Shown: piece by piece, positions 27,739 to 36,983 of the stretch
Layout of the letters: every line of letters begins with the position of its first letter
How positions within the stretch are numbered: the first letter of the stretch is position 1
Assembly (NCBI GenBank): GCA_036488815.1
Contig: DASXGX010000055.1
Location: 1-64,000, forward strand
DNA: 64,000 nucleotides
Source of the DNA: Roseiarcus sp036488815
Lineage (GTDB): Bacteria > Pseudomonadota > Alphaproteobacteria > Rhizobiales > Beijerinckiaceae
Reading direction: 5' to 3'
Made by a program: the position numbers and the translations under genes
The notes under the pieces: generated by a model
Seen by the model: only the letters and a program-made list of their open reading frames with translations
The model's database searches: none
Told to the model about the DNA's origin: nothing

Positions 27739-28359
27739 TCAAACCTGCCCCATCACCTCCTGGCGGAAGCCGATGGCGTGGCGCTTGCCGGCGAGGGCGA
27801 CGAGGCGGACTTCGCGGCTCTGGCCGGGTTCGAAGCGGACGGCCGTGCCGGCGGGGATGTCGAGCCGGTAGCCGCGCGTCCTGGCGCGATCGAACTTCAG
27901 CGCCGGATTGGTCTCGAAGAAATGGTAGTGCGAGCCGACCTGGATCGGCCGGTCGCCGGAATTGGCGACTTCGAGCGTGATCGTCTCGCGCCCGACGTTC
28001 ATTTCGATCTCGCCGGGCTCCGTCAGAACCTCGCCGGGGACGAGCTTCTCGTCGGCGCCGCGGATCGGATTGTGCACCGTGACGAGCTTGGTCCCGTCGG
28101 GGAAGGTCGCCTCGACCTGGATGTCGTGGATCATCGCGACGACGCCGTCCATCACCTGGTCGGCAGAGACGACATGCGCGCCCGCCTCCATCAGCTCGGC
28201 GACCGAGCGCCCGTCGCGCGCGCCTTCGACGACGAAATCGGTGATCAGCGCGATCGCTTCCGGGTGGTTGAGCTTGACGCCGCGCTCGAGGCGCCGGCGC
28301 GCGACAACCGCCGCCATGGCGATCAGCAGCTTGTCCTTTTCGCGTGGCGTGAGATTCAT
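27739..28359 (-). CDS. ureAB: urease gamma-beta fusion subunit
   Basis: A 206-residue fusion. Residues 1-100 are the gamma subunit (MNLTPREKDKLLIAMAAVVA, KLNHPEAIALITDFVVEGAR). Residues from about 105 are the beta subunit (IPGEVL-type VPGEVLTEPGEIEMN, HYHFFETNPALKFDR, GTAVRFEPGQSREV). Separate gamma and beta genes are more usual; fusions occur in some alphaproteobacteria and, for other lineages, in Helicobacter. The subunit packs with UreC. It lies between ureD and ureC on the same strand. The fusion junction is short and no frameshift is seen. Confidence 0.95.
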   Translation of the reverse strand: MNLTPREKDKLLIAMAAVVARRRLERGVKLNHPEAIALITDFVVEGARDGRSVAELMEAGAHVVSADQVMDGVVAMIHDIQVEATFPDGTKLVTVHNPIRGADEKLVPGEVLTEPGEIEMNVGRETITLEVANSGDRPIQVGSHYHFFETNPALKFDRARTRGYRLDIPAGTAVRFEPGQSREVRLVALAGKRHAIGFRQEVMGQV

Positions 28360-28410
28360 GCCTGTGCGTTCCCCTTCATCCTCACGCGCGGCCTAGCAAA
28401 ACTCTCGCCG

Positions 28411-29334
28411 CTATGACCAAACGCGCGGCGCCCTGAGCCCGCGCAGCGCGAACATGGCCCCGATCAGCGCCGCGCGCAATCGGGCCGGCGACGGGGAAGC
28501 GAGCCGCGCGACGAGCAGCCCGTCGAAGGCGCTGGCGCCGGCCTCGAGCCGCTCGCCTTCGCTCTCCGCGACGGTATCCAGCGCTGCCCGCAGATTGGGC
28601 GCCTGCGCCTCGGCGTCGGGCGCCACGCACAAGATCAAGGCGATGGCGCGCGCCCCACCGCCGACGGCCGGCCGGTCGAGCGCCGCGCCGGCGTTTTCGA
28701 GCCGCGTCTCGTCGGCGAAGACGAGCCGGCCGCCGCGGCGGACCCGCCAGCGGTCGCGCAAGCGGGCCGCGATCCGCGTTTCGCCATGCGCCAGGCGGCC
28801 GAAGACGACCGCCTCCATCAGCAGCAGCGAGGCGTCAGGCGCGACCTCCGCCTCGAGCGCGCGTTCGAGCCAGGCGTTGTCGAACAGCAGCGTCTCCTGC
28901 GGCGTCCAGGCGAGCGCGCCGCCGGCCTCGACCCGAAGCCGCGTCTCGACGCGCACGGGATCGTCGTCGCAGCGGTAGATCTTTTCCTGGGATTGCGTGG
29001 TGGCGGCGGCGCGCGCGCCGGGGCCGACCGCCAGATCGATCCGCGCGGTGTCGCCGCCCGCCATGCCGCCGCCGGTGTTGACGATCACCGCTTCGCATTC
29101 CTCGCCGGCCCGGGGGAAACGCAGCCTGAGGCCGCCCGTCTCGTACGCCCGGGCGGCTTCCGAACGTCGCTCGCCCGCCCGCTCGAAGCGAGCGCGCACC
29201 TCGCCGCGCGCCCTTTGGCGAAAGGCGGCGCTGGCGGCGGGGATTGTCGGCGGGAGGGGCCAATCGTCCATGGTTTGCAGCGTCTCGGCGACCCTCGAAA
29301 GCGGAACGTCGCCGAGCGGCCGTCCCTTCTTCAT
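28411..29334 (-). CDS. ureD: urease accessory protein UreD
   Basis: A chaperone of about 307 residues that helps load nickel into apo-urease with UreF and UreG. Signatures are the strand NTGGGMAGGDTARIDLAVG, then ATTQSQEKIYR, LAWTPQETLLFD, and MEAVVFGRLAHGE. The start is uncertain: an ATG at 29334, an ATG at 29271 (MDDWPLPP) and a TTG at 29355 are all possible. It is the first gene of the ureD-ureAB-ureC set and is divergent from the membrane-protein gene at 29470. Confidence 0.9.
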   Translation of the reverse strand: MKKGRPLGDVPLSRVAETLQTMDDWPLPPTIPAASAAFRQRARGEVRARFERAGERRSEAARAYETGGLRLRFPRAGEECEAVIVNTGGGMAGGDTARIDLAVGPGARAAATTQSQEKIYRCDDDPVRVETRLRVEAGGALAWTPQETLLFDNAWLERALEAEVAPDASLLLMEAVVFGRLAHGETRIAARLRDRWRVRRGGRLVFADETRLENAGAALDRPAVGGGARAIALILCVAPDAEAQAPNLRAALDTVAESEGERLEAGASAFDGLLVARLASPSPARLRAALIGAMFALRGLRAPRVWS

Positions 29335-29469
29335 GCGCCCCAGAGGGAGCGTCAAGGCCGCCGCCGGGTTTCAGATCGGCGATTTTGCCTATGGACTGTT
29401 GCCGCAAACGCACAGCCCCCGGCGCGCGAGCAGCGTATAAGAGGACAATCGAACGCAGGTTCTGGAAGT

Positions 29470-30693
29470 ATGGCACAGTTTTCGGGTTCGGCGCGTCCTG
29501 ACGCGGCGGGGGACGCCGCGCAGTTGCTTTCGCGTATCGGCTACGCTGTCCTCGCCTTGGCGGCGCCCAGCGCCGTCATCCTCTCCACGCGCTCGATCTT
29601 CGTGCTGTTCCCGATCGGCGTCGCGCTGCTGCTGGTCGCGGCGGCGCTCGATCCGACGCCCGGCGTGCCCGAGCGGGTTCGCATGGTGCGCGATTCTCCG
29701 GTCGCCTGGGTCACGGTCGGGTTGTTCGCCTGGGCGGCGCTCTCGGTTCTGTGGTCGCCGTTTCCGTCCTCCGGCGCGCAGCTCCTCCTCAAGATCGCGA
29801 CGACGGCGATCGCCGCCTTGTTCGTGATGGCGACCTCGCGCGAGCATCTTCGCGCCACCGACCTCTATCTCTTTCCGATCGGCGTTCTGCTCGCGATGGC
29901 GACGATTCTCGGCCTGTGGTTCGCCGTGCAGCAGGGAATTGAGCCCGACACGACCCGCATCCATGTCGGCGGCCTCGTGCTCGTGGTGATGGTGTTCCCG
30001 GCCATGGGGGGCCTCGCGGCGCGCGGGCGCAACGGCTACACGCGCGCGATGATGGTGCTGGCGCTCGTCTATGTCTTTGCGCTCGGGGCGCCTGCGACCG
30101 CGGCGGCGCTGCTGGTCGGCTTCGCCGTGCTTTCCTTCGCCGTCTCCGATACGCGCCGCACCGTCAACGATCTGAGCTGGATCGCCGCTGGCCTCCTCCT
30201 CGTCGCGCCGATCGTGGTGGCGATGACGCCGAACCTGTCGCACTGGCTGTTTCACGCCAAGCTGTCGAGCCTCGGCGCGCCCTATCCGACGCTCGCCGCC
30301 GCCGCGAGCCTCATCCTCCACGACGTGGTTCGCCTCTTGACGGGCCATGGGATCGACACCGTGGTGCGCGGGGTCGAGAGCGGCGTGCTGCCGGCGCTGA
30401 CGCCGCGGGTGGTGGCGTTCGAGATTTGGTACGAACTCGGCATCGTCGGGGCGATCGCCGCGGCCGCCGCGATCTGGCTCGGCTTCCGCGCCATCGGCGG
30501 TATGGCGCCGCGGCTCGCGCCCTATGTCGCGGCGACCTTCGCCTGCGATCTCACCCTCGGCTTCCTCGCCGAGGATTTGACGCAAATGACGTGGGTGACG
30601 CTGCTCGCGATCAGCGCCACCGCCATCGGCGCCGCCGCCCGCAGCCAATACCGCACGACGAGGCCCTCGGCGGCTAGCTTGGCGCATTTCTGA
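29470..30693 (+). CDS. polytopic membrane protein, O-antigen ligase-like
   Basis: A 407-residue protein with about eleven hydrophobic segments spread over its length, beginning after residue 20 (IGYAVLALAAPSAVILSTRS). The pattern of paired helices, a large periplasmic-type loop near residues 265-300, and short WSP-type element (LSVLWSPFPSSGAQLL) resembles Wzy/O-antigen ligase-family proteins. Conserved catalytic residues cannot be confirmed. It is divergent from ureD and convergent with the MsbA-like exporter gene. A role in surface polysaccharide is only suggested. Confidence 0.6.
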   Translation: MAQFSGSARPDAAGDAAQLLSRIGYAVLALAAPSAVILSTRSIFVLFPIGVALLLVAAALDPTPGVPERVRMVRDSPVAWVTVGLFAWAALSVLWSPFPSSGAQLLLKIATTAIAALFVMATSREHLRATDLYLFPIGVLLAMATILGLWFAVQQGIEPDTTRIHVGGLVLVVMVFPAMGGLAARGRNGYTRAMMVLALVYVFALGAPATAAALLVGFAVLSFAVSDTRRTVNDLSWIAAGLLLVAPIVVAMTPNLSHWLFHAKLSSLGAPYPTLAAAASLILHDVVRLLTGHGIDTVVRGVESGVLPALTPRVVAFEIWYELGIVGAIAAAAAIWLGFRAIGGMAPRLAPYVAATFACDLTLGFLAEDLTQMTWVTLLAISATAIGAAARSQYRTTRPSAASLAHF

Positions 30694-30776
30694 GGCGTTT
30701 GCCTTTGGATCGGCGCAGCTGCGAGCATGCTGCGGTGCGATGGAATCGGAGAGCCCTCATCCGGCGCTTCGCGCCA

Positions 30777-30846
30777 CCTTCTCCCGCAAGCGGGAGAAGG
30801 GGATCAAGCGGCGCCGCAGCGCCCCTCTCCCGCTCGCGGGAGAGGG
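30777..30846. terminator. two palindromes between convergent genes (possible bidirectional terminator)
   Basis: Perfect stems: CCTTCTCCCGC (30777-30787) with GCGGGAGAAGG (30790-30800), and CCCTCTCCCGC (30823-30833) with GCGGGAGAGGG (30836-30846). Both belong to the palindrome family seen at 6.2, 23.4, 23.8 and 27.7 kb. They lie between the stop codons of two converging genes. No T-run follows, so termination is inferred. Confidence 0.6.
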
Positions 30847-30911
30847 TTGGGCGAAGGTTTTCCGGTTAACACCAAAACGCGCCAAGAGTGGTCGGCCGCG
30901 AAGGCGAGCCG

Positions 30912-32696
30912 TCAGCTCAACGATTTGAGCGTCGACGCGCCGAATTGCGCGGCGAAGAACGTGCAGTAGGGCCCGCCGCGCGCGATCAGCTCGCGATGCG
31001 AGCCCGATTCGACGGCGCGGCCCTTCTCGATGACGAAGATGCGGTCGGCGCCGACGATCGTCTGCAAGCGATGCGCGACGACGATCGTCGTGCGTCCCAT
31101 CCGCAGCCCGTCGAGCGCCTTCTGCACCTCGCGTTCGGATTCCGAATCGAGCGCCGCCGTGGGCTCGTCGAGCAGGAGGATCGGCGCGTTCTTGAGGATG
31201 GCCCGCGCGATCGCGATGCGCTGCCGCTGGCCGCCGGAAAGCTGGGCGCCTTGCTCGCCGACATTGGTGTCGTAGCCCTCGGCGAATTCCCGGATGAAGT
31301 CGTGAGCGTGCGCCTTCTTGGCGGCTTCGACGATCTCCCCCTGGCTGGCCCCGATCCGGCCGAGCCCGATATTGTCGCGGATGGTGCCGCGAAAGAGAAA
31401 GACGTCCTGCGACACGAAGGCGATCTTGCCGCGCAGCGACGCGAGGTCGAGCGCCGCGATGTCCTGGCCGTCGATCGTCGCGCGGCCGTCGCTCAAGCTG
31501 AAGAACCGCTGCACGATGCCGAGAATGGTCGACTTGCCGCCGCCGGACGGGCCGACCAGCGCCGTCGTCGCGTTCGGCTCGGCGACAAGATCGAGCGCGT
31601 CGAGGACGCTCTCGCCGGCCCGGTAGGCGAAGCGCGCCTTCTCGAGGACGACGCGCCCCTCGCTGACGTCGAGCTTCGGCGCGGCGGCGGTCGGCGCGTC
31701 GCCCTCGGGCGAATCGAGCACTTCGTAGATCATGCGCGCCCCGACGAGGCCGTTCTGGATGTCGACGGGAAAGCGGCTCAGCCGCTTGGCCGGCTCGTAG
31801 GCGAGCAACAGCGCCCCCAGGAACGAGACGAACGAGCCGACGTCGGCGTGCAGCACGCTGACGCGCCACGAACCGTAGAAGATTGCAAAGCCGATCGCCC
31901 CGCCGGCGAGCGAGTCGGCCAAAAAGGTGGAAAGGCCGGTGCCGGCGGCGATGCGGTTGGCGGAACGCTCGACATTGCGGATCGCTTGCCCCATGCGGGC
32001 GCGCATCTCGCCTTCCAGGTTGAAGGCCTTGACGATGCGCACGCCGAGCACCGTCTCGGCCATCGTCTGCATGATCTGGGTCGAGCCTTGGAACGACCGC
32101 TTGGCGAACTGGCGCACGTTGCGGATGATCCGCCCGACCAGCAGCGTGAGGATCGGCAGTGCGCACAAGGCGCCGACGGCGATGACCGGGTCACGGACGA
32201 TCATCACCGCGACGAGGCCTGCGACGGTGAGCGCGTCTCGCGCGGCGCCCTGGACGACGAGTTGCAGCGCGTCCCGCACGCCATTCGCGGCGAGCGCGAG
32301 ACGGGCGATGAACTCGCTGGAGTGGCGGTCCTGAAAGAAGATGACGCTTTGGTTGAGCAGGCGATCGAACACGCGCCGCTGCGCCGTGGCGACGATCGAA
32401 TTGCCGATGCGCGACAGCGTGAGCATCGAGCCGTAGGTGGCGGCGCCGCGCAGGACGAACAGCGCGAGCACCTCGAGCGCCAGCCACCGCATCTCGCCGA
32501 AGTTTTGCGCCGACACCATCCCGTTGAGCACGGGCTTGAGCAAAGCGGCGGCGGAGATGTTGGAGAAGGCGATCAGGCCGAGCAGCACCGCGCTGAGCGC
32601 ATAGCCGCCCACGTGTTCACGGCCGAATTCGCGGGCCAGCCGCAGCAGCAATCGGCTGGAGTCGGATTGCTGAGAAGTGTCGGGCCGGTCGAGCAT
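30912..32696 (-). CDS. ABC exporter, MsbA/lipid-type ATP-binding permease
   Basis: A 594-residue fused half-transporter. Six transmembrane segments cover residues about 30-330. The nucleotide-binding domain contains Walker A GPSGGGKST near 386, LSGGQRQRIAIARAI and Walker B ILLLDEPTAALD, with the H-loop VAHRL. The exporter core matches the MsbA/LipidA-type family. In Hyphomicrobiales such genes often export lipids or modified oligosaccharides, but the substrate cannot be read. It lacks an N-terminal peptidase domain. Confidence 0.88.
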   Translation of the reverse strand: MLDRPDTSQQSDSSRLLLRLAREFGREHVGGYALSAVLLGLIAFSNISAAALLKPVLNGMVSAQNFGEMRWLALEVLALFVLRGAATYGSMLTLSRIGNSIVATAQRRVFDRLLNQSVIFFQDRHSSEFIARLALAANGVRDALQLVVQGAARDALTVAGLVAVMIVRDPVIAVGALCALPILTLLVGRIIRNVRQFAKRSFQGSTQIMQTMAETVLGVRIVKAFNLEGEMRARMGQAIRNVERSANRIAAGTGLSTFLADSLAGGAIGFAIFYGSWRVSVLHADVGSFVSFLGALLLAYEPAKRLSRFPVDIQNGLVGARMIYEVLDSPEGDAPTAAAPKLDVSEGRVVLEKARFAYRAGESVLDALDLVAEPNATTALVGPSGGGKSTILGIVQRFFSLSDGRATIDGQDIAALDLASLRGKIAFVSQDVFLFRGTIRDNIGLGRIGASQGEIVEAAKKAHAHDFIREFAEGYDTNVGEQGAQLSGGQRQRIAIARAILKNAPILLLDEPTAALDSESEREVQKALDGLRMGRTTIVVAHRLQTIVGADRIFVIEKGRAVESGSHRELIARGGPYCTFFAAQFGASTLKSLS

Positions 32697-32776
32697 CGCG
32701 CGTTGCTAGCCCGGCCGCGCCCAAAGGGGAAGCGCCAATCGGCGCCGACCGCTCGTGAATGCGCGCGCGGGTCTAT

Positions 32777-33073
32777 TCAGCGCCGGGCGGGAGCCGCCGT
32801 CGGCATCCGGATGGTGCGCGGACGCTTGTATTCGACCACGACGGCGCGGCTGCGACCGTTTACGAGCGTAGCCCGTCCACGCGACAGGCTCGCCTGCTTG
32901 GCGGCCAGAACCCTGACCTCTTCGACCGGCGCCCCCATCAGCGACGCAGCGATCTCGATGCGTTGGGAGAGATCGCTGGTGAGGCTCTCGGCCGCGATCA
33001 AAGCTTCCTCGATCGTAGGCGGATCCTTGCGAACGCGTCGCGCGCCCCATTTCGTCTTCCAGACCGTGCTCAT
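32777..33073 (-). CDS. hypothetical small protein
   Basis: A 98-residue protein; the ATG at 33073 starts a compact helical N-terminus, whereas the longer frame to 33247 reads an AT-rich intergenic stretch. The core PTIEEALIAAESLTSDLSQRIEIA and SLMGAPVEEVRVLAAKQ looks like a helical domain, followed by a basic tail (VVVEYKRPRTIRMP). It is not recognised. The tail and helical start would suit nucleic-acid binding; this is a guess. The 252-bp gap after it to putA holds no recognised site. Confidence 0.55.
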   Translation of the reverse strand: MSTVWKTKWGARRVRKDPPTIEEALIAAESLTSDLSQRIEIAASLMGAPVEEVRVLAAKQASLSRGRATLVNGRSRAVVVEYKRPRTIRMPTAAPARR

Positions 33074-33325
33074 CGCATCCTCAAAAATTTCGGAGTTCCG
33101 CACCCAAGCGAAATGCCCACTAATCCGGGCGAAATCAATTATACTTCGGTCTACCAGAGATATTGCAGTGCAGCAATCCAGGAGGAATGCCGTGGCGGCA
33201 TGCCCGATCCTCGAAAAGTGCAAATAACCAAACAGTAGCAAAGCCAAACGTTCACATTTTATTGAGAGGCGGCGCTATCCGTGTATGACTTTTAGCGGCG
33301 ACCTTCGCAATCCGGGGAACTCCGT

Positions 33326-36300
33326 ATGTCCGATCGTGTTCCGTCGATCTCCTTCAGAGATTTCGTGGCCGAGCTGGTTCGCCACGAGGGCCGGCGGGCC
33401 GCGATCGATTCGGTCTACCGGGCGCCGGAGACGGATTGCGTGCCCCCTCTTGTGCAGGCCGCCGACCTGCCGCCCGACGTGCAGGCTGAGGCGCGGACCT
33501 TTGCGCGCCGTCTGATCGAGCGGCTGCGCGAGCGGCCGACGCCGGGGCTCGTGCAGGGACTGATGCGCGAATATGCGCTCTCCAGCCAGGAGGGGGTGGC
33601 GCTGATGTGCCTCGCCGAGGCGCTGTTGCGCATTCCCGACGACGCCACGCGCGACGCGCTGATCGCCGACAAGATCGGCGGCGGCGAGTGGCGCGCCCAC
33701 GTTGGCCACTCGTCCTCGCCCTTCGTCAACGCTGCGACCTGGGGGCTGCTGATCACCGGGCAACTCGTCAGCGCGGTCGACGACAACGGGTTAGGCGCCG
33801 CGTTGACCCGCCTCATCGCCCGCTCCGGCGCGCCGATCATCCGCGCCGGCGTCGATACGGCGATGCGCGTGCTCGGCGAGCAATTCGTGCGCGGCCAGAC
33901 GATCGAGGAGGCGCTCGGCAAGGCGCGAGCGCTCGAAGCCCGCGGTTATCGCTATTCCTACGACATGCTCGGCGAGGCGGCGACGACCGCCGAGGATGCG
34001 GAGCGCTACCTCGACTCTTACAAACACGCCTTGCGGGCGATCGGGGCGGCGGCCGCCGGGCGGGGCGTCATCGAGGGGCCCGGCCTTTCGATAAAGCTTT
34101 CGGCGCTGCATCCGCGCTACGGCCGCGCCAAGCGCGCAAGGGTGATGGCTGAGCTCTATCCGCGTTTGAAGCGGCTTGCGGTGATGGCGCGCGGCTTCGA
34201 CGTCGGCATCAACATCGACGCGGAGGAATCCGAACGGCTCGATCTCTCGCTCGACCTGTTGGAGACGTTGTGCCGCGAACCCGAGCTCCAGGGCTGGAAC
34301 GGCGTCGGCTTCGTCGTGCAGGCCTATCAGAAGCGCGCGTATGCGACGCTCGCCTGGATCATCGATCTGGCGCGCGCCACCGACCGGCGCATCATGCTGC
34401 GGCTCGTCAAGGGCGCCTATTGGGACAGCGAGATCAAGCGCTCCCAGGTCGACGGCCTCGAAGGCTTTCCCGTCTTCACGCGCAAGATCCACACCGATGT
34501 GTCCTACATCGCCTGCGCCCGCCTGCTGCTTGCCGCGCCCGACGCGATCTTCCCGCAGTTTGCGACGCACAACGCGCTCACCCTCGCGACCATCCACGCG
34601 ATGGCGGGCGGCAATTATGATTCCGGCCAATACGAGTTCCAATGCCTGCATGGCATGGGCGAGCCGCTCTACGATCAAATCGTCGGCTCGGGACCGCGCA
34701 ATCGGCCGTGCCGGATTTACGCGCCGGTCGGATCGCACGAGACGCTGCTCGCCTATCTGGTGCGCCGCTTATTGGAGAATGGAGCCAACTCGTCCTTCGT
34801 CAATCGCATCGCCGACAAGAGCGTGCCGATCGCGGCGCTGCTGGAGGACCCGGTCGAGGCGGCGCGCAGCATCGTCCCGCTCGGCGCGCCGCATCCGAAG
34901 ATCGCGCTGCCGCGCGACCTCTTCGCGCCCGAGCGCTTGAATTCTGCCGGTTTCGATCTGAGCAACGAGGCGCAGCTCGCCGCCCTCGGCGACGCGCTGG
35001 AGCAGAGCGCGAAGGCGGACTGGCGCGCCGGGGCCGAGCGCCCGCCTTTGCGCGCGGTCCTCAATCCCGCCGACACGCGCGATGTCGTCGGCCACGTCGC
35101 CGACGCAAGTCCGGGCGACGTCGAGTTCGCCTTCCGGCGCGCGGGGTTGGCGGCGACGACCTGGAGCGCGCGCGAGCCTCGCGAGCGGGCCAGCGTTCTC
35201 ATTGCGGCCGCCGCGCGCTTCGAGGCCGAGGCGCCGCGCCTGGCCGGGCTGATCTGCCGCGAGGCGGGCAAGGCGCTGCCCAACGCGCTCGGCGACGTGC
35301 GCGAGGCGGTCGACTTCCTGCGGTATTATGCCGCACGCATTTCGAGCGATTTCGACAACGCGACGCACCGCCCGCTCGGCGTTATCGTCTCCATCAGCCC
35401 GTGGAATTTTCCAATCGCCATCTTCACCGGGCAGATCGCCGCGGCGCTCGCGGCGGGCAACGCGGTCATCGCCAAGCCGGCGGAAGAGACGCCGCTCGTC
35501 GCCGCCGAGGCGGTGCGTCTGATGCACGCGGCCGGCGTGCCGGACGACGCGCTGATCCTGGCGCACGGCGACGGGAAGGTGGGGGCCGCCCTCACCGCGC
35601 ACGAAGGGGTCGGCGGCGTGATGTTCACCGGCTCGACGGAGGTAGCCAAGCTCATCGCCGCCTCGCTCGCTGGGCGACTGCGCCCCGACGGCGCGCCGAT
35701 TCCGCTGATCGCCGAAACCGGCGGCCAGAATGCGATGATCGTCGACAGCTCCGCGCTCGCCGAGCAGGTGGTCGCCGACGTTCTGACTTCCGCTTTCGAT
35801 TCGGCCGGCCAGCGTTGCTCGGCCTTGCGCGTTCTGTGCCTGCAAGACGACATCGCCGAGCGCACGCTCGCCATGGTGAAGTCGGCGATGCGCGAACTCG
35901 ACGTCGGGCCCCCCGGCCGCCTCAGCGCCGATGTCGGTCCCGTCATTTCAGCCGAGGCGCTCGCGGGCCTCAGCGGCTATGTCGAGGCGATGCGCGCGCG
36001 CGGCTTTCCCGTCCACGCCGAACCGTTGGGCCCGGCCTGCGCGCACGGCTTCTTCATCGCGCCGACGCTGATCGAGATCCATTCCGTCGCCGATCTCGGG
36101 CGCGAGGTCTTCGGCCCCGTGCTGCATGTGCTGCGCTACAAGCGCGAGCGCCTGCCGGAACTGCTCGACGCGTTCAACGCGACCGGCTACGCGCTGACCG
36201 GCGGCGCCCATTCGCGCATCGATTCGACGATCGATCTCGTCAGCGGCCGGCTCGCCGCCGGCAACATCTATATCAATCGCAACATCATCGGCGCCGTGGT

Positions 36301-36976
36301 CGGCGCCCAGCCGTTCGGCGGCCATGCGCTCTCCGGCACGGGGCCGAAAGCAGGCGGGCCGCTCTACATCAAACGCCTGCTGGCGAAGGCGCCGGCCAAT
36401 TGGCCCACCCTGCCGGCCGGCGTTCCAGGCCGCGCCGCCGACGCGTTCGCGCAGAGCCTCGCGGCGCACGGGCGCGGCGATCTCGCCGAGCTTTGCGCCA
36501 ATGCCGCGCGCGCGTCGCGCCTCGGCGTCGAGGTCGAGCTTCCCGGCCCGGTCGGCGAGCGCAATCTCTATTCGCTTCACCGCCGCGGCGCCGTGCTGTG
36601 CGACGCTGCGAGCGAGGAGACGATGATTGCGCAAGTCGGTTGCGCGCTCGCCGGCGGCAACCGCGCCGCTCTCCAGGGCGCGCCGGCCGCAGCGTTGATC
36701 GCCGCGCTGCCGCACACGCTGCGCGGCGCCATTTTCCCCGCCAGCGCGGAGAGCCGCGTCGAAGCCGTGCTGACCGACCGCGAGGGGCCTGCGCTTCTGG
36801 AACTGCTCGACGCCGTCGCGCGGCGCGACGGACCGCTGGCCGCCGTGTTCCGGCTTTCCCAGGAGACGCTGAGGCGCGGCGATCCGGCGCCGCTCGATTT
36901 CCTCCTCAACGAACAATCCGTGTGCATCAACACGACGGCGGCCGGGGGCAACGCGAGCTTGATGGCGATCGGGTAG
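33326..36976 (+). CDS. putA: bifunctional proline dehydrogenase / P5C dehydrogenase, form without DNA-binding domain
   Basis: A 1216-residue enzyme that oxidises proline to glutamate. Residues about 150-460 are the FAD-linked proline dehydrogenase barrel (GLSIKLSALHPRYG, FDVGINIDAEESERLDLSLD, LRLVKGAYWDSEIK). Residues about 520-960 are the aldehyde dehydrogenase, with Glu797 in AETGGQN and catalytic Cys831 in SAGQRCSA. A C-terminal ~250 residues form an ALDH-like extra domain. The N-terminal ribbon-helix-helix of the repressor forms is absent, so it cannot autoregulate by DNA binding. This length and order fit PutA type B. No regulator is adjacent. Confidence 0.95.
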   Translation: MSDRVPSISFRDFVAELVRHEGRRAAIDSVYRAPETDCVPPLVQAADLPPDVQAEARTFARRLIERLRERPTPGLVQGLMREYALSSQEGVALMCLAEALLRIPDDATRDALIADKIGGGEWRAHVGHSSSPFVNAATWGLLITGQLVSAVDDNGLGAALTRLIARSGAPIIRAGVDTAMRVLGEQFVRGQTIEEALGKARALEARGYRYSYDMLGEAATTAEDAERYLDSYKHALRAIGAAAAGRGVIEGPGLSIKLSALHPRYGRAKRARVMAELYPRLKRLAVMARGFDVGINIDAEESERLDLSLDLLETLCREPELQGWNGVGFVVQAYQKRAYATLAWIIDLARATDRRIMLRLVKGAYWDSEIKRSQVDGLEGFPVFTRKIHTDVSYIACARLLLAAPDAIFPQFATHNALTLATIHAMAGGNYDSGQYEFQCLHGMGEPLYDQIVGSGPRNRPCRIYAPVGSHETLLAYLVRRLLENGANSSFVNRIADKSVPIAALLEDPVEAARSIVPLGAPHPKIALPRDLFAPERLNSAGFDLSNEAQLAALGDALEQSAKADWRAGAERPPLRAVLNPADTRDVVGHVADASPGDVEFAFRRAGLAATTWSAREPRERASVLIAAAARFEAEAPRLAGLICREAGKALPNALGDVREAVDFLRYYAARISSDFDNATHRPLGVIVSISPWNFPIAIFTGQIAAALAAGNAVIAKPAEETPLVAAEAVRLMHAAGVPDDALILAHGDGKVGAALTAHEGVGGVMFTGSTEVAKLIAASLAGRLRPDGAPIPLIAETGGQNAMIVDSSALAEQVVADVLTSAFDSAGQRCSALRVLCLQDDIAERTLAMVKSAMRELDVGPPGRLSADVGPVISAEALAGLSGYVEAMRARGFPVHAEPLGPACAHGFFIAPTLIEIHSVADLGREVFGPVLHVLRYKRERLPELLDAFNATGYALTGGAHSRIDSTIDLVSGRLAAGNIYINRNIIGAVVGAQPFGGHALSGTGPKAGGPLYIKRLLAKAPANWPTLPAGVPGRAADAFAQSLAAHGRGDLAELCANAARASRLGVEVELPGPVGERNLYSLHRRGAVLCDAASEETMIAQVGCALAGGNRAALQGAPAAALIAALPHTLRGAIFPASAESRVEAVLTDREGPALLELLDAVARRDGPLAAVFRLSQETLRRGDPAPLDFLLNEQSVCINTTAAGGNASLMAIG

Positions 36977-36983
36977 GGGTGCG